Assembly: GCF_039794105.1 (NCBI RefSeq)
Contig: NZ_JBDIWA010000001.1
Location: 1 to 64,000, forward strand
DNA length: 64,000 nt
Source of the DNA: Kuenenia sp039794105
Lineage (GTDB): Bacteria; Planctomycetota; Brocadiia; Brocadiales; Brocadiaceae
Direction of reading: 5' to 3'
Shown: piece after piece, positions 8,286 through 16,573 of the stretch
How positions within the stretch are numbered: position 1 is the first letter of the stretch
Layout of the letters: each line of letters opens with the position of its first letter
The notes under the pieces: generated by a model
Told to the model about the DNA's origin: nothing
Seen by the model: the letters and a program-made list of their open reading frames with translations, nothing else
Database searches by the model: none
Program-made: the position numbers and the translations under genes

Positions 8286-8331
8286 CTACAATCTACAATC
8301 TACAGTCAGCAGATTGCAGATTGAGGACTGT
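8286..8331. repeat. Heptanucleotide array between thiL and tsaE
   Basis: Units TACAATC (twice), TACAGTC, then AGATTGC and AGATTGA run on a 7-base period and end in GAGGACTG. Unit types and end match the array at 3488-3579. Confidence 0.75.
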
Positions 8332-8348
8332 TTTTGCACTTCTGGCGT

Positions 8349-9269
8349 TTAACAATGTTTATAACCTTTAGGTCGTATCCGGCGCAATTTACCCTTCCTG
8401 TCCCTCAGCCAAAGTCCTCTATTTTCAACAATTTCTCCTATACAACTTATCTCCATGCCAGGAAATAAATCTGACGTCAATACCTTTTCCGCCTGTGTTT
8501 TTGACAATACCGCCAACAGTTCATAATCTTCTCCATCGGAGAAGGCGTGATGGATCGGGGTTTTCCCTGTTTTTTTTGACATTTTTAATGCGTCGTCAGA
8601 CACGGGAATTTTATCTTCAAACAAAACAGCTCCCACCCCGCTTTCTTCCAATATATGATTCAAATCCGCAGTCAACCCGTCGCTAATATCTATCATGGCA
8701 TGGACAGTAAAATTTTTGTTCAACGCAATGCCTTCATTTAAGCGTGGTTCAAAAAACATATGTTTGCCCAATAAAGAACCGCCAAGTTTACCCGTTACTA
8801 AAATTTTGTCTCCTGCTTTTGCGCCGGAACGATATATGGGCATTAATCCCTCATCCTTTCCCAGCATGGTAACATTAATACAAAAAAGGCCTTCTCCACT
8901 AATGATATCTCCTCCGACAATATCGATATCATATTTATCTGCTATTTCCCATATGCCGGCATATAACCTTTTTGCAAAACTGTTTTTTGTTCCGTGTGGA
9001 AAACAGAGAGAAATTACCGCAACGGATGGTTTGCAGCCCATAGACGCTATGTCGCTAATGCTGCAGGCAATTGCCTTCCTTCCTACTTCGTACGCATTAT
9101 ATTTCTTTAGGTCAAAATGTGTGCCTTCTACCAACATGTCCGTGGTTATGAGGCATAAGGTATTTTTGGCAGTATTAATGACCGCACAGTCATCTCCAAT
9201 GCCGCATACAACGGCATTTGATCTTTTCTTCCTGTTTCTTATCCACTTGATTAAAGGAAATTCGTCCAT
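8349..9269 (-). CDS. thiL: Thiamine-monophosphate kinase
   Basis: This 306-aa enzyme phosphorylates thiamine monophosphate to the diphosphate, the last step of cofactor synthesis. AIR-synthase-like fold motifs are visible: GIGDDCAVI (about 23-31), TTDMLVEGTHFD (43-54), the GGDIISG loop near 120 and MIDISDGLTADLNHI near 192. Length is normal (about 300-340). The start at 9269 begins MDEFPLIKWI, the family N-terminus. It lies upstream of tsaE on the same strand, a pairing of housekeeping genes rather than a pathway. No thiamine riboswitch is evident upstream. Confidence 0.95.
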   Translation of the reverse strand: MDEFPLIKWIRNRKKRSNAVVCGIGDDCAVINTAKNTLCLITTDMLVEGTHFDLKKYNAYEVGRKAIACSISDIASMGCKPSVAVISLCFPHGTKNSFAKRLYAGIWEIADKYDIDIVGGDIISGEGLFCINVTMLGKDEGLMPIYRSGAKAGDKILVTGKLGGSLLGKHMFFEPRLNEGIALNKNFTVHAMIDISDGLTADLNHILEESGVGAVLFEDKIPVSDDALKMSKKTGKTPIHHAFSDGEDYELLAVLSKTQAEKVLTSDLFPGMEISCIGEIVENRGLWLRDRKGKLRRIRPKGYKHC

Positions 9270-9330
9270 TTGAAATAGTACAGATATTCTCTATAACACC
9301 ATAAACTGGCATAGCCAGAACCAAACAAGC

Positions 9331-9450
9331 ACGAAATAAAAAATACGAAATTCGAAGTACGAAATACGAAACAAATTCGAATAACAAATCATAAAATTCA
9401 AAACAAATCCAAAACATACAACAATATGAAGCACGAAATACGAGATACGA
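9331..9450. repeat. Degenerate heptamer array (GAAATAC type)
   Basis: Seven-base units ATACGAA, TTCGAAG, TACGAAA recur with loss of register in the middle and return at 9430-9450. The array is preceded by CTGGCATAGCCAGAACCAAA, nearly the same lead-in as before the array at 3488. Confidence 0.65.
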
Positions 9451-9459
9451 AAAGTGCAC

Positions 9460-9533
9460 TTGTTTAGAATTTCAAATCATTTTGTCATTAGAATTTGTTT
9501 CGGATTTCGTACTTCGAATTTCGTGTTTCACAA
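9460..9533 (-). repeat. Dispersed repeat, 39-bp constant block plus heptamers
   Basis: On the minus strand the block at 9460-9498 (begins ACAAATTCTAATGAC, ends AAATTCTAAACAA) is identical to 28969-29007 on the plus strand. In both places it is preceded by CGAAATAC-type heptamers. Confidence 0.85.
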
Positions 9534-9961
9534 TTAAATATTTTGCCCAAAAATACAAAGAAATTACAGATAATGTACTAACCATTCTACGTCTACGGTG
9601 ACGGGCTATTAGCGAAAGAATATCACACTTCGAAGGTAAGGCAAGAAATTTTTTTTGACATTTACGCTGCAAACCATTTTCAACTGTTAGCAAAAAGAAT
9701 ATTGCAGCTATTTAGTTACAGAGACACAGAAGTAATGCCTTGCAAAAAACTCAGCGGCTCTGTTGCTGAAATGAACAAAGCCGGTTTTATGGATAAATAA
9801 CACGAGAAATACTTTCCCAATTGATCGGAAAAATTTTCAACAAATCTTTCGGTTGTTGAATAATTAAACCCATTAATAATCGCGCAAAAAATAATAAACA
9901 ACTATCTTATGTTATTGCAAATACGGCAGATAAGTCTTGCTGTCTCGGTGTAAATATTCAG

Positions 9962-9976
9962 TGGCATACGTATTGC
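9962..9976 (+). promoter_or_regulatory. Sigma-54 promoter of the flagellin gene
   Basis: TGGCATACGTATTGC matches the -24/-12 consensus TGGCACG-N4-TTGC, with exactly ten bases between the invariant GG (9963-9964) and GC (9975-9976). The predicted start, about 12 bases on, leaves a leader of roughly 95 bases before the flagellin ATG. Activation by an NtrC/FlrC-type protein would be needed. Confidence 0.82.
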
Positions 9977-10084
9977 TATTCTTTGTTTACAAGATTTTTG
10001 CTATAGCAACAAAAATGAGTAACAGGTTTCGTTTTATTGTTAAAAAGGAATTAATTATATGTTTTTTTGGAAAGGAGTCCGGTT

Positions 10085-10987
10085 ATGAGTAGGATAAACA
10101 CAAATATTAATGCGTTGAATGCGTTGCGGTCGTTAAATGACATTAATTCGAAATTGTCGGTTTCGCAATTAAGGCTTGCGACGGGCAAAAGAATTAATAA
10201 TGCCGCCGACGACGCTGCAGGTTTTACGATTGCCAAGAAATTCAATGCCCGTTCACAAGGGCTTGGCCAGGCCCTTGCAAACATAGGTTCTGCCAAGAAT
10301 CTTATGGCGGTTGCGGAAGGCCATCTGAATAACATCCTTGATATTTTAACACAGATGAAGACAAAGGCAACGCAGGCGGCAGACGATTCGTTAGGGAGTG
10401 CAGAACGTAACGCTATTCAGTCGGAACTCAAAGCATTGGCAACGCAAATCGATCTTGAAGTTACCCAGGCCACATGGAATTCTCAGTCAATATTTGGTAC
10501 AGGGAATTCTGCTACAGGTTCAGGAGCGGCAAGTAGCGTGCAGTTTAAATTCCAGATTGGCGCAGGGGCAAGCAGCACCAATGATGTGTTGAAGTTTGAC
10601 TTGTTGGCGAAAGACAATGTAAGCTTTGATAGCAGCAATACAAACTATAAGGCTGATGGATTGCGGGTAAGTGTTGCGACGGCGGGGAGGGCGGTTACCT
10701 CTTCGGCGTCCGCGCAGGCATTGATGAGCAATATAGATACCGCCATTGCGGATGTATCAGAAGGGTTGAGTTATATTGGCGCCGTAGTGAACAGGCTGAC
10801 CTATCAGGAAACCAGTTTAACGGTAGCGAGGACGAATACAGAGGCGGCTAGGAGCAGGATTGAAGATGCGGACATGGCATACGAACAGTTAGAGTCAACA
10901 AAGCTTCAGATATTACAACAAACTGCAAGCGCTATGCTGGCGCAGGCAAATGCAGGGCCTCAAAGCATAATGCAGTTATTTCAATAA
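10085..10987 (+). CDS. fliC: Flagellin
   Basis: This 300-aa filament subunit is exported by the flagellar type III system. The conserved N-terminal D0/D1 region (MSRINTNINALNALRSLN, then LATGKRINNAADDAAGFTIA) and C-terminal D1/D0 region (ADMAYEQLESTKLQILQQTA, then MLAQANAGPQSIMQLF) are intact. The middle (about 130-205) is short and rich in Ser, Gly and Ala, giving a compact flagellin. The ATG at 10085 has AAAGGAG 8 bases upstream, and an upstream in-frame start at 10067 is rejected. A sigma-54 promoter precedes it and a strong terminator follows, so it is a single-gene unit. No other flagellar gene is in the window. Confidence 0.95.
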   Translation: MSRINTNINALNALRSLNDINSKLSVSQLRLATGKRINNAADDAAGFTIAKKFNARSQGLGQALANIGSAKNLMAVAEGHLNNILDILTQMKTKATQAADDSLGSAERNAIQSELKALATQIDLEVTQATWNSQSIFGTGNSATGSGAASSVQFKFQIGAGASSTNDVLKFDLLAKDNVSFDSSNTNYKADGLRVSVATAGRAVTSSASAQALMSNIDTAIADVSEGLSYIGAVVNRLTYQETSLTVARTNTEAARSRIEDADMAYEQLESTKLQILQQTASAMLAQANAGPQSIMQLFQ

Positions 10988-11024
10988 GTAGCATTGATGC
11001 AGACAGAGAGCCAGATTAATCAAA

Positions 11025-11070
11025 AAGGGTTCACAGGAAATGACTCGCTTCCTGTGAACCCTTTTTTTTT
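11025..11070. terminator. Bidirectional rho-independent terminator after flagellin
   Basis: A 15-bp stem (AAGGGTTCACAGGAA and its exact inverse) with a 9-nt loop is followed by nine T residues on the plus strand. On the minus strand five T residues follow the stem, so it can also serve the converging 60-aa gene. Confidence 0.93.
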
Positions 11071-11112
11071 GAACTATTTACTGCATGGGTCGTTTTTCTC
11101 CACCGTCCACCT

Positions 11113-11295
11113 TTACGTTGTTTGTTTCCGGTAAACGTTCATTCCGATCTTTTCTTCACGGTCGGGGATGGTAACATTTCCCTCCGTTGATGCAACAATA
11201 ATGTTCTTTCCGGACGAAGAAAGTCCGAATTCTTTTGACAGGTCTATCTTTATTGTGAGTATGTTTCCTTCTACAGATAATTCCACGTTTTTCAT
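11113..11295 (-). CDS. Small conserved-looking protein, function unknown
   Basis: This 60-aa acidic/basic mixed protein starts MKNVELSVEGNILTIKIDLS and continues with KEFGLSSSGKNIIVASTEGN. The alternating hydrophobic pattern suggests a small beta-rich fold. I recall similar short hypothetical proteins in other bacteria, but cannot verify this here. A GAGAGG ribosome site lies about 8 bases before the ATG, and codon use looks like a real gene. It faces the flagellin gene tail to tail and shares its terminator. No function is proposed. Confidence 0.7.
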   Translation of the reverse strand: MKNVELSVEGNILTIKIDLSKEFGLSSSGKNIIVASTEGNVTIPDREEKIGMNVYRKQTT

Positions 11296-11548
11296 TATAA
11301 AGCCTCTCTTTCTCTAAAAATTTATAAACGGTTTAAGGGATATTTGGTTGGAAAATGCCACCTATGCCTTTCTTGCCACAAACAAAATCGTTACATATCC
11401 TACACTTTCATTCCACTATGTCAAGTAGTATAACAGAATCCTGTGCCATGATAAGATTTTCCATACAAAGCGTTTCTTTCGTTTTCCAAAGAACGAATAA
11501 CTACCTATGCATACAAATTATCAGAAATTGACTATACGTTGTGAAAAA

Positions 11549-14500
11549 TCATGAATACTTGGCCGTATCGGTATCAGTCAAAGATTTTTTTAAATAATGC
11601 ACCAAATCTTCGGGATGCATCCTATCTTTTAACAGCCTTAGATGCAATGTGTCATTATTAATTACCCGTATATTTTTATTCAACTTATATAGGCAAATTT
11701 CCGCCTTTTTTAAATCATTTACCTGGATGATGAGGGTGTTGTTTACCCGGACTATAGAACGGATTTTCGAATCCCTTGCAATGATTCTTAGCTCACTCTC
11801 GGAAAGCAGGTTTTTTACTGATTGGGGCGCATTCCCAAACCGGTCAATCATTTCTTTCCTGATATCGTCAATTTCTTTGAATGTATTGGAACGATTCAAC
11901 CTTCGGTAAATATCCATTTTCAAACTATATTCAGGGATATATTCGTCAGGGATAAAGGATTCCAGATTTAATTTCAATGAGACATCGGGAGGCTCGCTGA
12001 CGGGTTCATTCCGTGCCTTGCATACGGCTATCTCCAGCAAACGGCAATACATCTCATAACCTACTGCCGCTATGTGGCCGTGCTGTTCCACCCCCAGGAT
12101 ATTTCCTGCTCCCCTTATTTCGAGATCCCGCATAGCTATTTTAAATCCGGCGCCCAGTTCCGCAAATTCTTCAATCGCTTTTACCCTTTTTTCAGCTTCA
12201 GGGGTTACCGGACGATCAATGGGTAAAACAATATATGCATAGGCATGATGTTTGTATCTTCCTACTCTGCCCCGCAATTGATGCAAATCGGCAAGGCCAA
12301 AGGAGTCTGCGCAGTTAATAAATATGGTATTCACATTTGGTATATCCAGCCCGGACTCTATTATTGTGGTAGAAACAAGAATATCAGCCTTATGGTCGAC
12401 AAAATCTTTCATTCTCTGTGCTAAAAGTTTTTCATCCATCATTTGTCCGTGAACGACTAAAATTCTCGCCTCCGGCACTATAGTGGATAGGGTGTGCGCA
12501 ATGCGCTCGATATTATACACCCTGTTGTGGACGAAATATACCTGCCCGTTTCTGTTCATTTCGAGCAATATGGCTTGCCTGATGCGTTGAGGGTCAAATC
12601 GCATGATTTGTGTCCTAATGGACTGCCTTCCCAGCGGCGGGGTATTTAGCGAAGAAATGTCCTTAATTCCCATCAGAGACATATGAAGCGTTCTTGGTAT
12701 GGGCGTGGCCGTCAGAGTCAGCATATCAACCACCTGCCGCATCTTCTTAAACCTTTCTTTGTGAGCAACGCCAAACCGCTGTTCTTCATCAATAATAACA
12801 AGCCCAAGGTCTTTAAAGACAACATCTTTTTGCAACAACCGGTGAGTGCCGATGAGGATATCAATCTTTCCTGCCAACGTTTTCTCCAAGATATCCTTTT
12901 GTTCCTTATGAGATTTCAACCGGCTCAAAACTTCAATTTCGACCGGATAATCTGCCATACGCTCAGAGAACGTAGTGTAATGCTGCTGCGCCAGAATTGT
13001 GGTGGGCACCAGAACCGCCGCCTGTTTGCCATACATTGCTGCTCTAAATGCTGCACGAATGGCAAGCTCTGTCTTTCCATAACCGACGTCTCCGCAAATA
13101 AGACGGTCCATCGGCCTCTTTGATTGCATGTCCGACTTTATTGCCTCCAAAACCTGTAACTGATCAGGCGTTTCTTCGTATATAAACGCCGATTCAAAGT
13201 CCCTTTGCCATTCCGTATCCGGAGGGTAGGCAATGCCCTCCTTCGCGTTTCTCGACGCCTGGATATGCAATAAATCGCTTGCAATGTCGGCAACGGCATG
13301 TTCTGCACGCTTTTTGCGCATCTCCCACGATTTAGAATGAATCTTATCCAATTTTGCCTTATGGCCGGAAGCGCCAATGTACTTTTGAACAAGTTCGATC
13401 TTTGTTGCAGGTACATATATTTTCGTTCCTTCATCGTATTCCAGAACAAGATATTCCCTTTTACAGCCGTCATCCTCAATAATCTCAATACCCAAAAAAC
13501 GCCCTATGCCGTGGGTGACGTGTACTATATAGTCCCCTTTCTTCAGGTCAAGAAACGAGTCGATTGCCCGGGTTTGCACCGCCTTCTTAACCTCGTGGTG
13601 CTGTTTGTACCGGTGGAAGATTTCATGGTTTGCAAGGATGGCTATATTGATATCGGCAAATCGGAATCCCTGGCTTATATATCCGCGCCGAAGCTCAAAC
13701 TGTTGCAAACCTTCGGGTAAGCCGCTTGTTATTTCCCGAAAACGTTGTTCTTCCGCGGGGTTTATGCAAAAAACAATTGTTTTATCATGCGCTTCGGTAA
13801 TCTTTTTAAATTCCGCCACAATATCCTGTATCTGTCGGGGGAAATCATCTATCGCCTTAACCTGAAAAGCATATGCGTTGTTCTCCGTGGTAAACGGCAA
13901 TCTTGACAAAGTAATTTTCGTAAAGGTATTTAATTGTTTAAAAATCTCTTCCTCCGTGAAGAGTGTTTCCTTGCAGCCGGTTATTTTCAGCATCTGTCTT
14001 AATTTACCTTCAATCCCTGTTGGTTCCTTCAGGATAATGGTAGTTTCTCTGCTAAGGTAATCAAGAAGCGATGTTTTTTGTATTTCCGCCTGCATGGGAT
14101 GAAGGTCGTACATTTTATGAACGAATAATATCTGGCAACTGTTTATCTGTGCCACCGATTGCTGGGTTTCCACATTAAAACTACGAACAGATTCAATTTC
14201 ATCACCAAAATATTCAATGCGGCAAGGTATTTCCGTTGCGAAGGGAAAAACATCAATAATCCCTCCACGAATTGCGTATTCACCCTGATTTTCCACCTGA
14301 CTGGTCTCTTGATAGTGATGGGAATGCAGCAGGCCAATAAGGTTCTCCATCGGATATTCCTGGCCTTTTTGAAAAGAAACGATATTATCGCCTATGGTTT
14401 TTTTTGAAGGTACTGGCTGTATAAGCGCCTGAATCGAAGAAACTATTACATCCGTCTGGTGCGGGGCGTCTTTGTTTTTCCGGCATAATTGATTTAAAAT

Positions 14501-14827
14501 GAACAGCCGCTGCGCCATGATATCTTCATACGCATCTGATTCATTATTAAAGATATCTTCAACCGCCGGAAACAGCGTCACGGGAAGATTTGAAAACGTC
14601 TTCAAATCCTCCCAATCTTCCAGTGCATCTTCAGCGTCTGGCACGACTAAAAGGATCTTTGGCGTCAACCCTTTTGTATAAAAATGTTCACTTGCAACCG
14701 CTGCGGCGAACAAATTCGCCGAAGATCCCCAGAGGCCGGTGACACAACAATCATTCCCGGAAGAAAGCTGACGAATAATTTCCTTGTATTGTTTATGCTT
14801 TCGCAGCAGTTGTATAGAGTCTTTCAT
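11549..14827 (-). CDS. mfd: Transcription-repair coupling factor Mfd
   Basis: This 1092-aa ATP-dependent translocase removes RNA polymerase stalled at lesions and recruits UvrA. N-terminal UvrB-homology modules cover about 1-330. The RNA-polymerase-interacting domain lies near 430-500 (GDYIVHVTHGIGRFLGIE, then YDEGTKIYVPATKIELVQKY). Helicase motifs follow: GDVGYGKTE (Walker A), DEEQRFGV, TATPIPRTLHMSLMGIKD and TTIIESGLDIPNVNT. The C-terminal TRCF domain occupies about 940-1060. ATG 14827 is preferred to TTG 14833. Length is slightly under the usual 1100-1180. It is a single gene, divergent from the xdh operon. Confidence 0.97.
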   Translation of the reverse strand: MKDSIQLLRKHKQYKEIIRQLSSGNDCCVTGLWGSSANLFAAAVASEHFYTKGLTPKILLVVPDAEDALEDWEDLKTFSNLPVTLFPAVEDIFNNESDAYEDIMAQRLFILNQLCRKNKDAPHQTDVIVSSIQALIQPVPSKKTIGDNIVSFQKGQEYPMENLIGLLHSHHYQETSQVENQGEYAIRGGIIDVFPFATEIPCRIEYFGDEIESVRSFNVETQQSVAQINSCQILFVHKMYDLHPMQAEIQKTSLLDYLSRETTIILKEPTGIEGKLRQMLKITGCKETLFTEEEIFKQLNTFTKITLSRLPFTTENNAYAFQVKAIDDFPRQIQDIVAEFKKITEAHDKTIVFCINPAEEQRFREITSGLPEGLQQFELRRGYISQGFRFADINIAILANHEIFHRYKQHHEVKKAVQTRAIDSFLDLKKGDYIVHVTHGIGRFLGIEIIEDDGCKREYLVLEYDEGTKIYVPATKIELVQKYIGASGHKAKLDKIHSKSWEMRKKRAEHAVADIASDLLHIQASRNAKEGIAYPPDTEWQRDFESAFIYEETPDQLQVLEAIKSDMQSKRPMDRLICGDVGYGKTELAIRAAFRAAMYGKQAAVLVPTTILAQQHYTTFSERMADYPVEIEVLSRLKSHKEQKDILEKTLAGKIDILIGTHRLLQKDVVFKDLGLVIIDEEQRFGVAHKERFKKMRQVVDMLTLTATPIPRTLHMSLMGIKDISSLNTPPLGRQSIRTQIMRFDPQRIRQAILLEMNRNGQVYFVHNRVYNIERIAHTLSTIVPEARILVVHGQMMDEKLLAQRMKDFVDHKADILVSTTIIESGLDIPNVNTIFINCADSFGLADLHQLRGRVGRYKHHAYAYIVLPIDRPVTPEAEKRVKAIEEFAELGAGFKIAMRDLEIRGAGNILGVEQHGHIAAVGYEMYCRLLEIAVCKARNEPVSEPPDVSLKLNLESFIPDEYIPEYSLKMDIYRRLNRSNTFKEIDDIRKEMIDRFGNAPQSVKNLLSESELRIIARDSKIRSIVRVNNTLIIQVNDLKKAEICLYKLNKNIRVINNDTLHLRLLKDRMHPEDLVHYLKKSLTDTDTAKYS

Positions 14828-15154
14828 GTGCAATATCCAATGGGTTTTCTACAAAAAGAGAAGAAACAGGGGACATGGCGTCTCAGTTTATCACATTGCA
14901 GCCGCATTTGTAAATACAACGTAGGGTGTGAATGTGTGATCAAGACAGAGAGTCGCCGCATAGCCACCACCAAAAAAAAGAAATTTTTACAGGGCAATAG
15001 TTTAATGCCTTTTTCCTTGTATATTAATGCCTTAATAGGGAAAATAAGTCTTGGGTGCGGCATTTTCTGAGAAAAGATTTTAAAGAGTATGCCGTAAAAA
15101 GTAATGATAATGGTAATATTCCGGGAAATATACAAATGAATTGGCAATTATACT
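14828..15154. other. Intergenic region between mfd and the xdh operon
   Basis: These 327 bases lie between divergent genes. AT-rich tracts are present, but no promoter, palindrome or riboswitch is clear enough to name, and no gene is supported. Confidence 0.5.
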
Positions 15155-16573
15155 ATGACTCAGGAAATACGTTTTCTGCTTAATGAGAAAGAAATACATA
15201 CCACCGAATCTTCAGGCACAGCGGTGCTTGATTACCTTCGCACAAATCAGCGGCTGACGGGCACAAAAGAAGGATGCCGCGAAGGTGATTGCGGGGCATG
15301 CACTGTGCTCGTCGGTGAATTAATAAATAACAGGGTTTTTTATAAGTCGGCAAATTCCTGTTTAATGCCGTTGGGAGAATTACACGGAAAACATCTGGTA
15401 ACAATCGAAGGGTTAAACATGGAGAACCTTTCACCCATACAACAGGCGGTTGTGGATAAAGGGGCGACGCAATGCGGTTTTTGCACGCCGGGGATTGTTG
15501 TCTCTCTTACCGGATATGCTATGGAATGTACCAGTCATCTGACAAAAGAGGGGTTTAAGAAAATGCTTGGAGGCCACCTTTGCCGCTGCACTGGATACCG
15601 GTCTTTAAAGCAAGGTTTTGACATGATAAAAGAACACATAGATACCGCAACCGGTGTAAAAACACTAATTGAAAAGGGAATTATTCCTGAATATTTTAAG
15701 GATATTCCCGCACGATTAAACAACATTTCCGGGAAACAGTATAAGAAGGTTACCTCTGCCCCCGAATTTTTCATCTCCGGAGGCACTGATTTATATGTGC
15801 AAAAGGGCGACATTTTACCAGACTCATTGATTAGCCTGCTCAACGCACATTCGGAAATGAAGCATATCGTTTGCGAAAACGGACTCCTTCGCATAGGCGC
15901 TCTTACCACATTTGAAGCATTTTCGAATCACCCGGAAGTAATGAAGGCCATTCCCGGTATTCAGGAATATATCTCCCTTGTTGCTTCCATGCAAATCAGA
16001 AATAGGGCAACCGTGGGAGGGAATATTGTGAATGCTTCTCCAATTGCCGATGTAACGATACTATTGCTTGCAATGGAATCAACATTGATTCTTAAACAGG
16101 GTAGCGATACGCGTTCATTACCGATTTCCTCTTTTTACAAAGGATACAAAAAACTTGATAAAGCGCCGTCAGAGATTTTGTCAGAAATAGTATTCCCTGT
16201 TCCCGCCCCGGGAACAAAAATAAATTGGGAGAAGGTTTCAAAAAGGAAATATTTGGACGTAGCCTCGGTAAACAGCGCAATAAAGGTAAGGGAAGACGGC
16301 GGCGTCATAAGAGACATACACATTACCATGGGCGGAGTCGCAGAAATCCCCCTTTTTTTGAAGAACACATGCGATTATCTTCGTGGAAAACAGATTACAA
16401 AAAATACGATAGAAGGCGCATTCCCAATACTGCAGCATGAAATATCGCCAATAAGCGATATACGGGGAAGCTCTTGTTATAAAAGGCTGCTTGCCCGCCA
16501 GTTGATAATAGCACACTTTACAAAACTCTTCCCAGGTACAATCAAAGTGAAGGATTTTTATGAATCGCATTGA
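15155..16573 (+). CDS. xdhA: Xanthine dehydrogenase-type small subunit (2Fe-2S plus FAD)
   Basis: This 472-aa subunit carries electrons from the molybdenum subunit to NAD or another acceptor. Residues 1-165 hold two 2Fe-2S domains: plant-type Cys motif GCREGDCGACTVLVG with a further NSCL, then the alpha-helical domain with QCGFCTPG and GGHLCRCTGYR. From about 195 an FAD domain of the CO-dehydrogenase flavoprotein type follows (FISGGTDLYVQ, then RNRATVGGNIVNASPIAD). This XdhA order is the bacterial two-subunit form. The stop overlaps the next start by 14 bases, indicating translational coupling. No accessory XdhC or molybdenum-cofactor gene is nearby. Confidence 0.93.
   Translation: MTQEIRFLLNEKEIHTTESSGTAVLDYLRTNQRLTGTKEGCREGDCGACTVLVGELINNRVFYKSANSCLMPLGELHGKHLVTIEGLNMENLSPIQQAVVDKGATQCGFCTPGIVVSLTGYAMECTSHLTKEGFKKMLGGHLCRCTGYRSLKQGFDMIKEHIDTATGVKTLIEKGIIPEYFKDIPARLNNISGKQYKKVTSAPEFFISGGTDLYVQKGDILPDSLISLLNAHSEMKHIVCENGLLRIGALTTFEAFSNHPEVMKAIPGIQEYISLVASMQIRNRATVGGNIVNASPIADVTILLLAMESTLILKQGSDTRSLPISSFYKGYKKLDKAPSEILSEIVFPVPAPGTKINWEKVSKRKYLDVASVNSAIKVREDGGVIRDIHITMGGVAEIPLFLKNTCDYLRGKQITKNTIEGAFPILQHEISPISDIRGSSCYKRLLARQLIIAHFTKLFPGTIKVKDFYESH

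Larger units (their letters stand above)
9270..10084. other. Long intergenic region before flagellin gene
   Basis: These 815 bases contain no convincing gene. 9331-9450 holds degenerate heptamer repeats of GAAATAC/GAAATTC type, 9460-9533 a dispersed repeat shared with 28949-29007, and 9962-9976 a sigma-54 promoter. From 9540 to 9960 a 61-codon frame exists on the minus strand, but it has no ribosome site or family likeness. Confidence 0.6.

Noticed and set aside
9716..9901. 61-codon minus-strand frame before flagellin
   Set aside because: No ribosome site and no recognisable family; AT-rich region with chance frames.
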